DNA from: Natronorubrum halophilum
GTDB taxonomy: Archaea; Halobacteriota; Halobacteria; Halobacteriales; Natrialbaceae
Length of the DNA: 64,000 nt
Reading direction: 5' to 3'
NCBI RefSeq assembly: GCF_003670115.1
Contig: NZ_QQTY01000007.1
Location: forward strand, 1 to 64,000
In this document: one piece after another, positions 1 to 7,871 of the stretch
Layout: each line of letters opens with the position of its first letter
Numbering within the stretch: position 1 is the stretch's first letter
The notes under the pieces: model-generated
Told to the model about the DNA's origin: nothing
The model's database searches: none
What the model saw: the letters and a program-made list of their open reading frames with translations, nothing else
Program-made: the position numbers and the translations under genes

Positions 1-18
1 CCGGGCGATCCCATACTG

Positions 19-52
19 TATAAAAGTGAAGCGGCGCGTTTTGCCGCTTCAC
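19..52 (+). promoter_or_regulatory. TATA box followed by a perfect 10-bp inverted repeat
   Basis: A TATAAAA box (about 19-25) is followed directly by GTGAAGCGGC (26-35), a 7-base loop, and GCCGCTTCAC (43-52). The two arms are exact reverse complements. A haloarchaeal start site lies about 25-30 bp after the TATA box, so transcription would begin within or just after the palindrome, about 50 bp ahead of the zinc-finger operon. An operator or a hairpin at the mRNA 5' end fits best. A terminator of an upstream gene is the alternative, since the arm is followed by no clear T run. Confidence 0.5.
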
Positions 53-101
53 ACCTACCGTTCTCACATTACTTAGCGGTCGCTTTCTGGAGGTGGTCGG
101 C

Positions 102-335
102 GTGACGATCGCCCCATGGCCGTCGGCCAGCAACGAAACGACGTGCCGTCACTGCGGTGCGTACGTCACGAGCCAGTTCTGCCGCGTCTACGGTGACAAC
201 GACGATCAGGTCCACCGTTGCGGCGACTGTGACAGCTATCGACGGCTGACCCGCGGGTCCGCCGCCGGCGTCGACCTTTCGATTCCTGATCCGGAGACGT
301 CGCCCGGCCGTCACGGAGGTGAGGCCGATGTGTGA
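102..335 (+). CDS. Small zinc-finger protein (DUF7563-like)
   Basis: A 77-aa protein with two paired cysteine motifs, CRHCG near residue 15 and CGDC near residue 45. The segment between them (VTSQFCRVYGDN) closely matches the protein encoded at 44927-45139, so the two are paralogues of one small haloarchaeal zinc-ribbon family. The GTG at 102 is preferred over the one at 93 because GGAGGTG at 89-95 is a well-placed ribosome binding site. The gene overlaps the next one by 8 bp. It probably binds nucleic acid or protein through one zinc ion; no partner is known. It is first in an overlapping operon that runs to 3365. Confidence 0.75.
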   Translation: MTIAPWPSASNETTCRHCGAYVTSQFCRVYGDNDDQVHRCGDCDSYRRLTRGSAAGVDLSIPDPETSPGRHGGEADV

Positions 336-822
336 CGATTCGTTCGTCCCGGCGAGTCGGCTGTATAACGTCGATAGTCGGACGCCCATAGCCCATCCGG
401 CCCATCAAGCGAGCGACGAGCAGGTTCGACGCGCGCTCGAGCAGCGAGAGATTCGGACTGATGGTGGTTTCTCGAGCGGTACTGACCAAGCCTCGCTATT
501 TCGGAAGCCGGACGAGCGGGAAATCACGCGGCTCGAGCGGGATGGCCGAAAGCCGATGTGTCCCGACTGTGGGTGCTACGTCGGTCACACCAAATCCGGC
601 GGCAAACCGCTACCAGATACGGAGGCAGAAGCGTTCGGATGGTCATGCGCCGACTGTAACCTCACGTTCCCGTCCAACTGTCACGGCCCTAACGCCCCTG
701 GGTTCAACAGCAGCATGGCCGGTATCCAAATCGAGTTCCGCGACGGCGAGACTCGATGGGTCCCGGTTCCTGCGCGGTATGTAAGGCCGGATACTGAACC
801 CGACGACGGGGGTTCGCGATGA
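328..822 (+). CDS. Zinc-ribbon protein of the accessory operon
   Basis: A 164-aa acidic protein. The central part carries CPDCG, a spacer of about 25 residues, and CADC, a typical two-knuckle zinc ribbon (about residues 75-110). The N-terminal third is polar and probably disordered. The ATG at 328 follows GGAGGTG at 315-321, a better site than the upstream GTG at 319. It overlaps both neighbours, the downstream one by 4 bp as ATGA, so the genes are translationally coupled. I do not recognise a named family. The context (several tiny zinc proteins plus a large winged-helix protein) is typical of haloarchaeal proviruses and integrated plasmids. Confidence 0.7.
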   Translation: MCDDSFVPASRLYNVDSRTPIAHPAHQASDEQVRRALEQREIRTDGGFSSGTDQASLFRKPDEREITRLERDGRKPMCPDCGCYVGHTKSGGKPLPDTEAEAFGWSCADCNLTFPSNCHGPNAPGFNSSMAGIQIEFRDGETRWVPVPARYVRPDTEPDDGGSR

Positions 823-938
823 GCCGCCTCGTCGAATCTGACGAGTGCGAGCGGTGCGGTGATCGTATCAACGGAATCCGACGACTGTGCTCCGACTGCA
901 CGCGCGACGTTCGTGATGCGCGGGAGGGACCGCTATGA
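819..938 (+). CDS. 39-aa zinc-knuckle microprotein
   Basis: This short gene starts with the ATG of an ATGA overlap with the previous gene and ends in an ATGA overlap with the next. The product has two CxxC pairs, CERCG near residue 10 and CSDC near residue 24, spaced as in a one-zinc knuckle. The rest is charged. Being locked between two 4-bp overlaps, and having paired cysteines like its neighbours, it is very likely a real gene. Its function is unknown; a DNA- or RNA-binding accessory protein is the simplest reading. Confidence 0.65.
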   Translation: MSRLVESDECERCGDRINGIRRLCSDCTRDVRDAREGPL

Positions 939-1456
939 GTTCGCGGACGTCCGCCCTCGAGAGTTCGAAAGCAAGCGGTGACGCCCTCGAGGCGGTGCTC
1001 ATTCAGACCATCGACGCCCTGGAGTACGTGAGCGATCACACCGCGACCTGGCACGACGCGAAGACATCGACGCTCCTCGAGGCGAGTCGATCGCTGACGT
1101 TTTTCGGAATCGTACTCGTCGAGCCCGAGACGCCGATCGAGATCAAAGGCTGCCAGATCGAGACGAGCAACGGTGACCGCACGACTCGCGGCCGGTTCTA
1201 CGTCAAACGCGCTGCTCACGAGCAGCTGCTCGAGGCGGCCGGGATGTACCTGCTCGTCGTCTATCTCCCGCGGCCGGGGCTGCCCCAGGTGGCCCGCGCG
1301 ATCGTGCCGGCGACGCTCGTCGACGAGTTGCTGGCCGGGCGGTGGTACGACGTCGGCGGGTCGCGCTCCGAACAGGAAGTCGCGAAACTCGCGTGGTCGC
1401 ACGTAATCGATCCGGCGGGCGTCGACCCGTCGGTAACCGTCGGTGAGTCGCGATGA
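935..1456 (+). CDS. Conserved hypothetical protein of the accessory operon
   Basis: A 173-aa protein, mixed alpha/beta by eye, with alternating hydrophobic stretches (LTFFGIVLV, GMYLLVVYL) that look like buried beta strands and not membrane spans. It has no cysteine motif and no catalytic signature that I recognise. It overlaps the preceding gene by 4 bp (ATGA at 935) and the following gene by 4 bp (1453), so all of these proteins are made from one message. A soluble protein with a globular core of about 150 residues is all that can be said. Confidence 0.7.
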   Translation: MSSRTSALESSKASGDALEAVLIQTIDALEYVSDHTATWHDAKTSTLLEASRSLTFFGIVLVEPETPIEIKGCQIETSNGDRTTRGRFYVKRAAHEQLLEAAGMYLLVVYLPRPGLPQVARAIVPATLVDELLAGRWYDVGGSRSEQEVAKLAWSHVIDPAGVDPSVTVGESR

Positions 1457-1743
1457 GTGCCGACGCCAATCACGACGATCGCGACCTCGAGGCCGAACTC
1501 TCGAGTTCGGCAGCTGGCCGAACCGGAATTCCCGTCGACGCGATTTGCGTGGGCTGTGGGCGGACGCGAGTCAAACGCGCCCGTCCCGAAGAAATGGATC
1601 AACATCCGCACGTCGATCCGACGACCCTCGAGGCGACGGACTGCACGTCGTTCAAACACATCTGCTACCCGTGCCAGGGGGCGACGTGGTGGAATCCGGT
1701 GGCTGTACTGACCGGATTGCTCGAGTCGGAGGACGGTGAGTAG
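1453..1743 (+). CDS. Small zinc-binding protein
   Basis: A 96-aa protein with CVGCG near residue 32 and CYPC near residue 72, again two CxxC knuckles that could bind one zinc. The N-terminal 25 residues are acidic and probably disordered. A short hydrophobic patch follows the second knuckle (WWNPVAVLTGLL). It starts in an ATGA overlap with the gene before and ends 2 bp before the next start. It is the fourth cysteine-knuckle protein in this operon. A regulatory or nucleic-acid-binding role is an inference from architecture only. Confidence 0.7.
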   Translation: MSADANHDDRDLEAELSSSAAGRTGIPVDAICVGCGRTRVKRARPEEMDQHPHVDPTTLEATDCTSFKHICYPCQGATWWNPVAVLTGLLESEDGE

Positions 1744-1745
1744 TC

Positions 1746-3365
1746 GTGTCGCAAGTCGAGACGACGCCTCACGAGATCGAGGGTCGTTGGAAGTGGCCCG
1801 ACTGGGGCCGCGGGCCGTACGATGCGCTGTCCTCGGTGATGCTCGGTCCGCCGTTCGAAGGGTATCTTGAACTGAACATCGAAGTCGACGGCGAGCCCTG
1901 GCTCATCAAAGTCAGTTACAGCAAATCCGGATTCGCGCCGCGGCTGTCGGACGGGATCAATGCCGAGCGACTGTACGAATGGGATATTGTGGGCCGTGGG
2001 CGCGGCAAGCGAAAGGCGTCATTCAATATCTCGCCGCGGTTTCCGAACATGCGCCACTGGGAAACTGGTGATTCGATACAACTCCCCTGGGAAAATCAGG
2101 TGGGCGAGGTCGACGGTGTGGACGTCGAGTTCCACACCAGCAACATCGAAGCCGAGCGCGGTCTCGAGTTGCTACCGGAGTTCTTCGCGGCCATCTTCGA
2201 GCACGCCAACGAGCGGATTCATTCCGAGTATTTCCGAACCGAACCGCACGCGGCGAGTCGAATGTGGGCGTACGAGCGCTACGTTCGAATCTGTCGCGAG
2301 TGGGCGGAAAAGCTCTCGTCGGCCGGTGTACTCCAGAAGGTCGCGCTTTATCTCTCCGACCTCAAGGGCGTGAAGGCAGAGTTGCACATCGACAACGAGG
2401 AAACGATCAACCACCAGAATCGGTTGTTCCTGAATCCAGCGTCAGCGGGGAAACTCATGCCGGGCCATACCTACGGTCGGAAGTTCGAAATCTACCAGCT
2501 GAAGGACCCGGACGCGGTATCGAAAAATCACCCATCCTATCACCCGAAAGTAGAGGTACTGGTGAACAAGGCGAGGAACGACGGCGAGGCATGGGCATGG
2601 GCCGATCGCCACGAGGTGACCGAGCAGATCGAAGAGACGCTACTGAACGCGCTTCACTGGGAAGACATTCCGCTCGGTCCCGACGGAAACGGCGTGTACA
2701 TCGCCGACGACCATTTCGACGCCGTTGCTCGAGACGACCTGGTGGAACTCTACGAGGACCCGACGCCGCGCCTCGAGGCGAAGTCGGACCACCTGTTGAT
2801 GACGACGCTTCGGGATATGGGCGAGACTGCTCGGGACGTCACCGAGACGGTCGCGACCGACGGCGGGGCGACGGTCGACGATCTCGCCGACCAGCTGGGG
2901 AAACACCCGGCGACGATCTACCGAGCGATACAGGACCTCGGTGAGATATTCGAGTTAGACCAGGGCGACGTGTCGTTCCGCGCCCGGAAGTACCGCGAGG
3001 AACTTCGAGCGCTCGCCGAGTCCGCCGAGTACGCGATCGAGAGCTATGCCGATCGGATGCAGCACATCATGGGGCTGGCCGATCACGTCGCGGAACTGTC
3101 GCCCTTCCAGCAGTGGCTCACTGAGAACGGTGCCGACCTCGAGTTCGACGAGAACGGCGAACCCCGACGGATGCGAGTCGATACGATTCTCTCGCAGTTG
3201 AAGGCTGATAGCTTCGAGAACCTCGGCACGATCGCCGCGGAGGCCCTCGAGAAGTGGTCGAAGTCGGGGAACGATCCGACGGTACTCCGTGGTGCCGAGT
3301 TGACCTGGAGGACTCCCGGCGGCGGAACTGAAACCGGATTCGTCGGCGCTGTCGCCGATCGGTGA
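1746..3365 (+). CDS. Large winged-helix protein of a haloarchaeal mobile element
   Basis: A 539-aa protein with a GTG start 2 bp after the previous stop. Residues 1 to about 340 form a large globular region rich in aromatic residues and repeated acidic/aromatic turns. Residues about 375-410 form a clear helix-turn-helix (DDLADQLGKHPATIYRAI), followed by a long helical tail. It resembles the large uncharacterised proteins (DUF7845 type, from memory) that accompany small zinc-finger genes in haloarchaeal integrated elements. A DNA-binding role in replication or regulation of the element is likely but unproven. I see no polymerase, nuclease or ATPase motif. No integrase lies beside it in this window. 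Confidence 0.7.
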   Translation: MSQVETTPHEIEGRWKWPDWGRGPYDALSSVMLGPPFEGYLELNIEVDGEPWLIKVSYSKSGFAPRLSDGINAERLYEWDIVGRGRGKRKASFNISPRFPNMRHWETGDSIQLPWENQVGEVDGVDVEFHTSNIEAERGLELLPEFFAAIFEHANERIHSEYFRTEPHAASRMWAYERYVRICREWAEKLSSAGVLQKVALYLSDLKGVKAELHIDNEETINHQNRLFLNPASAGKLMPGHTYGRKFEIYQLKDPDAVSKNHPSYHPKVEVLVNKARNDGEAWAWADRHEVTEQIEETLLNALHWEDIPLGPDGNGVYIADDHFDAVARDDLVELYEDPTPRLEAKSDHLLMTTLRDMGETARDVTETVATDGGATVDDLADQLGKHPATIYRAIQDLGEIFELDQGDVSFRARKYREELRALAESAEYAIESYADRMQHIMGLADHVAELSPFQQWLTENGADLEFDENGEPRRMRVDTILSQLKADSFENLGTIAAEALEKWSKSGNDPTVLRGAELTWRTPGGGTETGFVGAVADR

Positions 3366-3855
3366 ACCGGCCAGCGTAGTGGCAACGCTGTCGTTTTGAC
3401 TGTTTTATGCAAATACACTTGACTAACACGGCTGCTTAGACAAATCTGGTTGTAGTCGAGCCCTCGAGGCCGGGGCCGCCACCGCGATCGCACCGCAACG
3501 CCGGCGGGGTCGTTTCGCGCTTCGCGCGAAAGCCCCCTTGGCGGGTGTCCCCAAGGGGACTGAGCCAAAAAATTACAGCGCCCCACCCCATTTCCGCACG
3601 ATCTCCAGTTGATCCACAGGAAACAGGGCCTACTGGTAATGATGGGTGGGACCTCAGTAACCGGTGTTGTCGAGTCCACTTAGGAGGGGTACGCACGTTT
3701 AAATACAATAACGAAGCCACCACCGGCGTGATGCGCCGTCCTCAAGATAATTTACTGATCGTCTTCGCACTCGTCGAACTTGCTCGTGACCAGTGAGAAA
3801 CACCCACTGAAAACCATGCGCTCAAGCTGGCCGCGGAAATAATACTTTATCTATT
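3366..3855. other. Gene-free stretch with hairpins and repeat copy 1
   Basis: No convincing gene. It holds a TTTCGCG/CGCGAAA hairpin with a CTTCG loop (3513-3531), a CCCCTTGG/CCAAGGGG hairpin (3534-3558), an A-rich AAAAAATTA run near 3568, and the first copy of the 42-bp repeat (3646-3687). GC falls sharply after 3690, marking the border of the AT-rich island. Confidence 0.6.
3513..3687 (+). repeat. Repeat copy 1 with two upstream hairpins (IS605-end or RNA-like)
   Basis: The core (3646-3687) matches 38 of 42 bases of a second copy at 5021-5062 in the same orientation. It starts GTGGGACCTC and ends CTTAGGAGG. Both cores are preceded by a pair of GC-rich hairpins and an AAAAATTA run. GUGG-AC-UC at the left of the core can pair with GAGUCCAC at the right. 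Subterminal palindromes plus a structured conserved end recall the right ends of IS200/IS605-IS1341 elements, where TnpB guide RNA is encoded. No tnpA or tnpB is visible, so this is a hypothesis. Confidence 0.55.
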
Positions 3856-4041
3856 TTATCTGCCGACTGTTACGGTTGCAGCGATAATGATACCCAGTAC
3901 GAACCCGAATATCACTATATCTGCCAGTATATTTTGGATGTAGCCTGTTATTTCGATACCAAGCAGCATCATAATCGGGATTATTCCAACCGCAGCGATT
4001 ACGATGACTGCAAAGACTGTGTACCCTGGATTTTCACTCAT
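3856..4041 (-). CDS. Small two-helix membrane protein
   Basis: A 61-aa, very hydrophobic protein with two predicted membrane helices (roughly residues 8-30 and 37-58) joined by a short polar turn (EITGYIQN). It is encoded in the AT-rich island and is less acidic than neighbouring chromosomal proteins. The ATG at 4041 lies just downstream of an AT-rich stretch that could serve as promoter. Function is unknown. Holin-like, toxin-like or simple accessory membrane roles are all possible, and nothing in the sequence decides between them. Confidence 0.5.
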   Translation of the reverse strand: MSENPGYTVFAVIVIAAVGIIPIMMLLGIEITGYIQNILADIVIFGFVLGIIIAATVTVGR

Positions 4042-4308
4042 GTTTTCACTTTAGCAGAGCGAAAGATATCTCTCATCATTCTTCCGCTAGTCCCACATAT
4101 TCGTGTGGTATAGGTCCGCTACCTGTCTTTCGCTCTGTCTAATCAGAGCAGATTCAAATATAAAAGCGTACATCCTTAATAAATCCTAACACTTCAAAAT
4201 CGCAGGACTGCACCGATATAAGTTATTTGACACATCCGATCATTCTTTATTTCTTTGCCAAAGATTCGTATAGTAATATACATTATGTATGCTGTATACG
4301 TGTAGTAT

Positions 4309-4647
4309 ATGGTCACAGTTGTATCTGAACAGATAAGTCATGGCTGGGGTGAAACTGTTCACAAGAGACTAGATGGTGAGAGCTACTATTTTGTGTCTTT
4401 TGATGAATACAAAGCAAAGCGCCGGGCTGATATATTTGAAAGTCTTTGGCTGGCAATTGACGGTGTAGATATCGTGGATCAGGACGTGATTCCAATAAAA
4501 GTAGCACGTGAGGGAAAGGCGGCTATTGCTTCATACCTCTATAGTGTACATCTCAAGTCAATCGGCAATATTGCAGAAATTCTTAAAGTATCACCTTCCA
4601 CAGTTGAACAATACCTTACAGATGTAAAAGCAGGTAGAAGATTATAG
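4309..4647 (+). CDS. HTH-domain protein of the AT-rich island
   Basis: A 112-aa protein. The C-terminal part (about residues 72-108) reads as a helix-turn-helix: IASYLYSVHLKSIGNIAEIL is followed by KVSPSTVEQYLTDV, the pattern of a sigma-70 region 4 or integrase-like HTH used in many haloarchaeal small regulators. The N-terminal half is a small alpha/beta region. AT-rich DNA with TATA-like runs (about 4270-4290) precedes the ATG at 4309, so a leaderless or short-leader transcript is likely. It is lower in GC than the rest of the window, which suggests transfer. It is likely a DNA-binding regulator; the target is unknown. Confidence 0.65.
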   Translation: MVTVVSEQISHGWGETVHKRLDGESYYFVSFDEYKAKRRADIFESLWLAIDGVDIVDQDVIPIKVAREGKAAIASYLYSVHLKSIGNIAEILKVSPSTVEQYLTDVKAGRRL

Positions 4648-5111
4648 ATATAAGACTGATCAGCTAACGATAAATCCTGATGCTTTTCTCTGGCTCAATC
4701 CCTACCACTGGTCTTCACCTGTTGAGAGAATCGATTTTCCGAATATGAATACGAGCGATAATCGACTGTTTTCATATCGTGGCAGCTGCCATCGAGATCG
4801 GGACTTCAACCGCGCCGATTGGGACGGTCTCCGGTGTCTTCTTAATAGACAATCGGAGTTCCCGTTACCGAAAAACTCCATAATTCCCGATTCATGGTCA
4901 CGAGATGCCCCCTAAGGGGGCAAGGTAATTGCGCGGCGCGCAGAGCGCGCGCCGCGCTAGCGAAAAATTAGACTGGCCGATACAGGGACTTACGCTGGGT
5001 ATACCGGCTGGTACAGAGTAGTGGGACCTCGATAACCGATGTTGTCGAGTCCGCTTAGGAGGTAGACAGTGGAACCTTCTTCTTTCGCTCACTACAGGTG
5101 CGTACTGAACA
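4648..5111. other. Gene-free stretch with hairpins and repeat copy 2
   Basis: No convincing gene. AT-rich until about 4895, then GCCCCC/GGGGGC (4907-4921), an 11-bp-stem hairpin (4931-4941 with 4947-4957), an AAAAATTA run near 4963 and the second copy of the 42-bp repeat (5021-5062). Confidence 0.6.
4907..5062 (+). repeat. Repeat copy 2 with two upstream hairpins (IS605-end or RNA-like)
   Basis: The core at 5021-5062 differs from copy 1 at four positions, all transitions. The two hairpins upstream are in the same place as in copy 1 but have unrelated stem sequences (GCCCCC/GGGGGC and GCGCGGCGCGC/GCGCGCCGCGC), so the secondary structure is kept while the bases changed. The two copies are direct repeats 1375 bp apart and bracket the small membrane protein and HTH genes. 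Confidence 0.55.
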
Positions 5112-6404
5112 TCAGCTTGAAACGCGAGAGACTAATGAATCGGCAGTCTGTTGTGCTTGCTCTACAATCGATTCCTCTTCAAGAGTTAGTACTTCACGGT
5201 CACGCATGAGGATTCGTCCATTACAGATCGTATGCCTCACATCGCCCCCAACTGCTGCGTAAGCTAGATGACTTACTAAATCGTGCCGAGGCGTCAAGTG
5301 TGGCTTCTCAAGATCAATGACGGCTAAATCAGCTGGTTCTCCCTCTTCAATCACTCCTGAATGAAAGCCAAGTGCTGAAGCACTCCCTTGAGTCATCATT
5401 TGAACTACCATCTCTGCCGGAACGGCGCTCGCGTCATTAGCAGCAATTTTACCGAGCATTGCAGCATCACGACCCTCATCTAATAACGATAGGTCATTGT
5501 TTGCAGCTGCACCATCTGTTCCAAGACCGACCGTCACTCCTGCATCCATCATACGCTGGATCGGAGCCATACCGCTGGCCAACTTCATATTAGAAGCTGG
5601 ACAATGGATTACACTTGTTCCTGCCTCAGCTAAGAGGTTGATCTCCTGCTCATCAACATGTACTCCATGGGCGACGAAATCTTGAGGTTCCAACATCCCG
5701 TGATCTGCGGCATAATCGAGTGGGCGAATACCATGGTTATTGACTACTGGTGTGACTTCGTTCAGAGTCTCATTAGCATGATAGTGGATTGGAATACCTG
5801 CTTCACGGACCCGAGGGACGAACTCCTCAAGGTATTCACTTCCCACAGTGACCAAAGAATGTGGCATAAACGCAGTTGAGATTCGCCCTTCTGCCGCACC
5901 ATCATACTTTTGTGCGAACTCAAGGCTTTTTTCGACATCTGCTAATGCATTATCATCGTCCTTCCCAGTCGTTACAATCCCGTGGCCCAGTAGGGCTCGT
6001 ACTCCAGCTTGATCAACCGCATTAACGATTTCGGGCACATGGAAGTACATGTCCGCAAAACCAGTTGTTCCAGACTTGATCATTTCTAACAAGCCGAGTT
6101 TTGCTCCGGTATGAACATCGTCTGCGGTCATTGTGCTTTCAGCTGGCCAAATATCTTCTTCAAGCCAGCGGTCCAGTGGCTTATCATCTGCATACCCTCG
6201 AAGCAATACCATTGGAACATGAGAATGGCCGTTAACAAAACCAGGAGTCACTAGCGAGTTGGAGGCCTGGAGAATGTTCTCTGCTGTAAGACCAGAGCCA
6301 ATCTTGTCAATCAAACCGCTATCTTGATCAATCAGTACATCTGCTTGAGAGACCGTCATATCGGGACGCAGAACTTGCCCCCCTGCAATTAGAAGTGATG
6401 TCAT
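5112..6404 (-). CDS. mtaD: 5-methylthioadenosine/S-adenosylhomocysteine deaminase family amidohydrolase
   Basis: A 430-aa metal-dependent amidohydrolase of the cytosine-deaminase-like group (MtaD/SsnA/AtzB). The metal ligands and family motifs are present in order: NGHSH near residue 60, HYHANET near 205, AHGVHVD near 245 and GTDGAAANNDL near 295. Length fits the family. The enzyme probably deaminates adenosine-type purine nucleosides such as methylthioadenosine or SAH in the cytosol. The ATG at 6404 is chosen because the family starts there (MTSLLIAGG); the 70 residues upstream are unrelated, cysteine-rich and unlike coding sequence. The gene is clearly lower in GC than the surrounding chromosome and stands alone, both signs of recent acquisition. 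Substrate assignment within the family is uncertain. Confidence 0.85.
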   Translation of the reverse strand: MTSLLIAGGQVLRPDMTVSQADVLIDQDSGLIDKIGSGLTAENILQASNSLVTPGFVNGHSHVPMVLLRGYADDKPLDRWLEEDIWPAESTMTADDVHTGAKLGLLEMIKSGTTGFADMYFHVPEIVNAVDQAGVRALLGHGIVTTGKDDDNALADVEKSLEFAQKYDGAAEGRISTAFMPHSLVTVGSEYLEEFVPRVREAGIPIHYHANETLNEVTPVVNNHGIRPLDYAADHGMLEPQDFVAHGVHVDEQEINLLAEAGTSVIHCPASNMKLASGMAPIQRMMDAGVTVGLGTDGAAANNDLSLLDEGRDAAMLGKIAANDASAVPAEMVVQMMTQGSASALGFHSGVIEEGEPADLAVIDLEKPHLTPRHDLVSHLAYAAVGGDVRHTICNGRILMRDREVLTLEEESIVEQAQQTADSLVSRVSS

Positions 6405-6753
6405 TAGATAGAATGTATATTCGAGGCACATCACAATGTTGCTTTTCGTGTGTTCAAAGAAGCCCCTGTACTTACCGTGATATCCAGGCGAACTCTGACT
6501 GAATAGAACTTCCGGAAGCACTGTTTTGATACAACTTCCTGGAGTTACACATAGAATAGTTTGGTCTTCCGTATATACACACGAGCATGGATTATTCGTG
6601 TGCACATCTTTCAACCGCTGATCTCACTTGAGACACGCTCATGCACTCATAATCCTTCCCAAATGAGATACAATCAACAATTCTAATCAGTACGGGATAA
6701 ATTCCGTGTTCACGAGACGGTTTTGAAGCCGTAGATTGGGTGACGAAATCTCG
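6405..6753. other. Intergenic, no gene seen
   Basis: AT-rich leader of the deaminase gene (promoter expected near 6410-6450 on the minus strand) followed by the return to high GC near 6720. No repeat or RNA signature found. Confidence 0.5.
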
Positions 6754-7050
6754 TCACGACGCGTCGGTCGAAGCGTCGAGTTCGCTCGCGTCGAGTTCTT
6801 CATCAAGATACGCCTCACCCTCGTCGGTGATCGTATAGAGGCCGGTCACGATTTGCTCGAGAAGGCCGTACCGAGCGAGTTGTTTGCACCTGCGGCTGGC
6901 GTGGCTACTTGAGGGGCCACCGAATTCCTCGACTGCTGCAGGGGTGAGATTTCCGCGTTCGCGGAAGATCTCGAGTATTCGGTCGTCGACGGGCTGCATC
7001 CACTCCGCAGGTTGTCGAACCACGTTCTCGGTATCTCTGACTGTGCTCAT
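6754..7050 (-). CDS. PhiH1 repressor-type winged-helix regulator
   Basis: A 98-aa protein. Residues about 20-80 form a winged helix: MQPVDDRILEIF (helix 1), LTPAAVEEF (helix 2), SSSHASRRCKQLARYGLL (recognition helix) and a wing ending LYTITDEGEAYLDEEL. This is the architecture of the halophage PhiH1 repressor family widespread in haloarchaeal proviruses. The C-terminal tail is acidic. The gene points away from the operon at 7261-9195, with about 210 bp of AT-containing DNA between them, so it may repress both itself and that operon. The family call is from the pattern; the operator was not identified. Confidence 0.75.
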   Translation of the reverse strand: MSTVRDTENVVRQPAEWMQPVDDRILEIFRERGNLTPAAVEEFGGPSSSHASRRCKQLARYGLLEQIVTGLYTITDEGEAYLDEELDASELDASTDAS

Positions 7051-7260
7051 ATGCCCTGCGATGTGTATGAAACACTCAGTAGTTTCTATCCTCTGATTAG
7101 AGATATAGCGCCTAAACTCAGAGATAGTGATTAACTTATTTAATGCCGACCTGCTATGGGTTGTATGGAAGCCGGTCTATTGGGGACTCATCGAGAAGTG
7201 CCCAACGTGTTGGAGCACGTCGGACGCGGCTTCCGATCCTCTCTAGGGATTCTAGAAGCC

Positions 7261-7476
7261 ATGCGACAAGATAGCCTCCGAGCCCATAACTGTAGGGTTC
7301 ACGAGCCAGATGTATCGGATGACAACCACGTAGGTAGTGACCACGACGAACCAACTCGCCACGCGATCAATCCGGACGACGAAGCCGTCGAACTCCCGCT
7401 TCTCGGCCGCGACGCGTGCTTCGTCGCCGGCGAAGACGCGTTTCTCCTCGAGATCCGCCGAGGTGCTCGCCGATGA
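7261..7476 (+). CDS. Small protein at the head of an overlapping operon
   Basis: The C-terminal 40 residues (AVELPLLGRDACFVAGEDAF) look like a folded, acidic haloarchaeal domain, and the stop codon overlaps the next start as ATGA at 7473. The start is uncertain: ATG at 7261 gives 71 aa, ATG at 7156 gives 106 aa. A TATA-like run (about 7135-7143, TTATTTAA) could drive either. The N-terminal extension has codon use unlike the rest. The function is not recognised. It is placed opposite a PhiH1-type repressor, suggesting a small accessory element. Confidence 0.45.
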   Translation: MRQDSLRAHNCRVHEPDVSDDNHVGSDHDEPTRHAINPDDEAVELPLLGRDACFVAGEDAFLLEIRRGARR

Positions 7477-7871
7477 CCGACTACGTCGTCCCCACGGGCC
7501 GGGGCTACCTCGGCACGCACGCCGTCAGCCCCGGCCGGACGGTCACGCTTTCGACCGCCGTGCTCGGCGACCGGGACTGGAACGATCGGTCTCGAGTCCA
7601 CGCCATCGCGCACGAGGACGGCGTCGCGCTCGTTCCCGCGGCCGAGTCGACGGAGCCGTTCACCGCGTACGCGCTGTGCAATCGCCACGACGCCGCTCGA
7701 ATCACCGTCGGACGGGTCGCCGTGGCCGAACTCGGGCTCGAGCCCGCCGATTCGGTTCGCGTCTACGATCTCGCGGTGATCGACGACCGGCCCGGCGTGT
7801 TGCTCGTCGACGCGGCCGACGATCCGCGCCTCGAACCCGACCGCGAACGCGACGCGGGGGCCGAGCCGTGA
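7473..7871 (+). CDS. Hypothetical protein, AbrB-like strand-rich fold possible
   Basis: A 132-aa acidic protein starting in an ATGA overlap. By eye it is beta-rich: repeated short strands (GRTVTLSTAVL, GVALVPAAE, ARITVGRVAVAELGLEPADSVRVYDLAVIDD). The segment with 'AELGLEPADSVRVYDL' resembles the loop-hinge of swapped-hairpin AbrB domains, but the match is weak. It overlaps the next gene by 4 bp (GTGA). No catalytic residues are recognisable. It is likely co-translated with its neighbours as part of one element-encoded complex or regulon. Confidence 0.6.
   Translation: MTDYVVPTGRGYLGTHAVSPGRTVTLSTAVLGDRDWNDRSRVHAIAHEDGVALVPAAESTEPFTAYALCNRHDAARITVGRVAVAELGLEPADSVRVYDLAVIDDRPGVLLVDAADDPRLEPDRERDAGAEP

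Noticed and set aside
6405-6614. 70-residue N-terminal extension of the deaminase
   Set aside because: Cysteine-rich, AT-rich sequence unlike the family. The family start MTSLLIAGG is at 6404, and this region is better read as the promoter.
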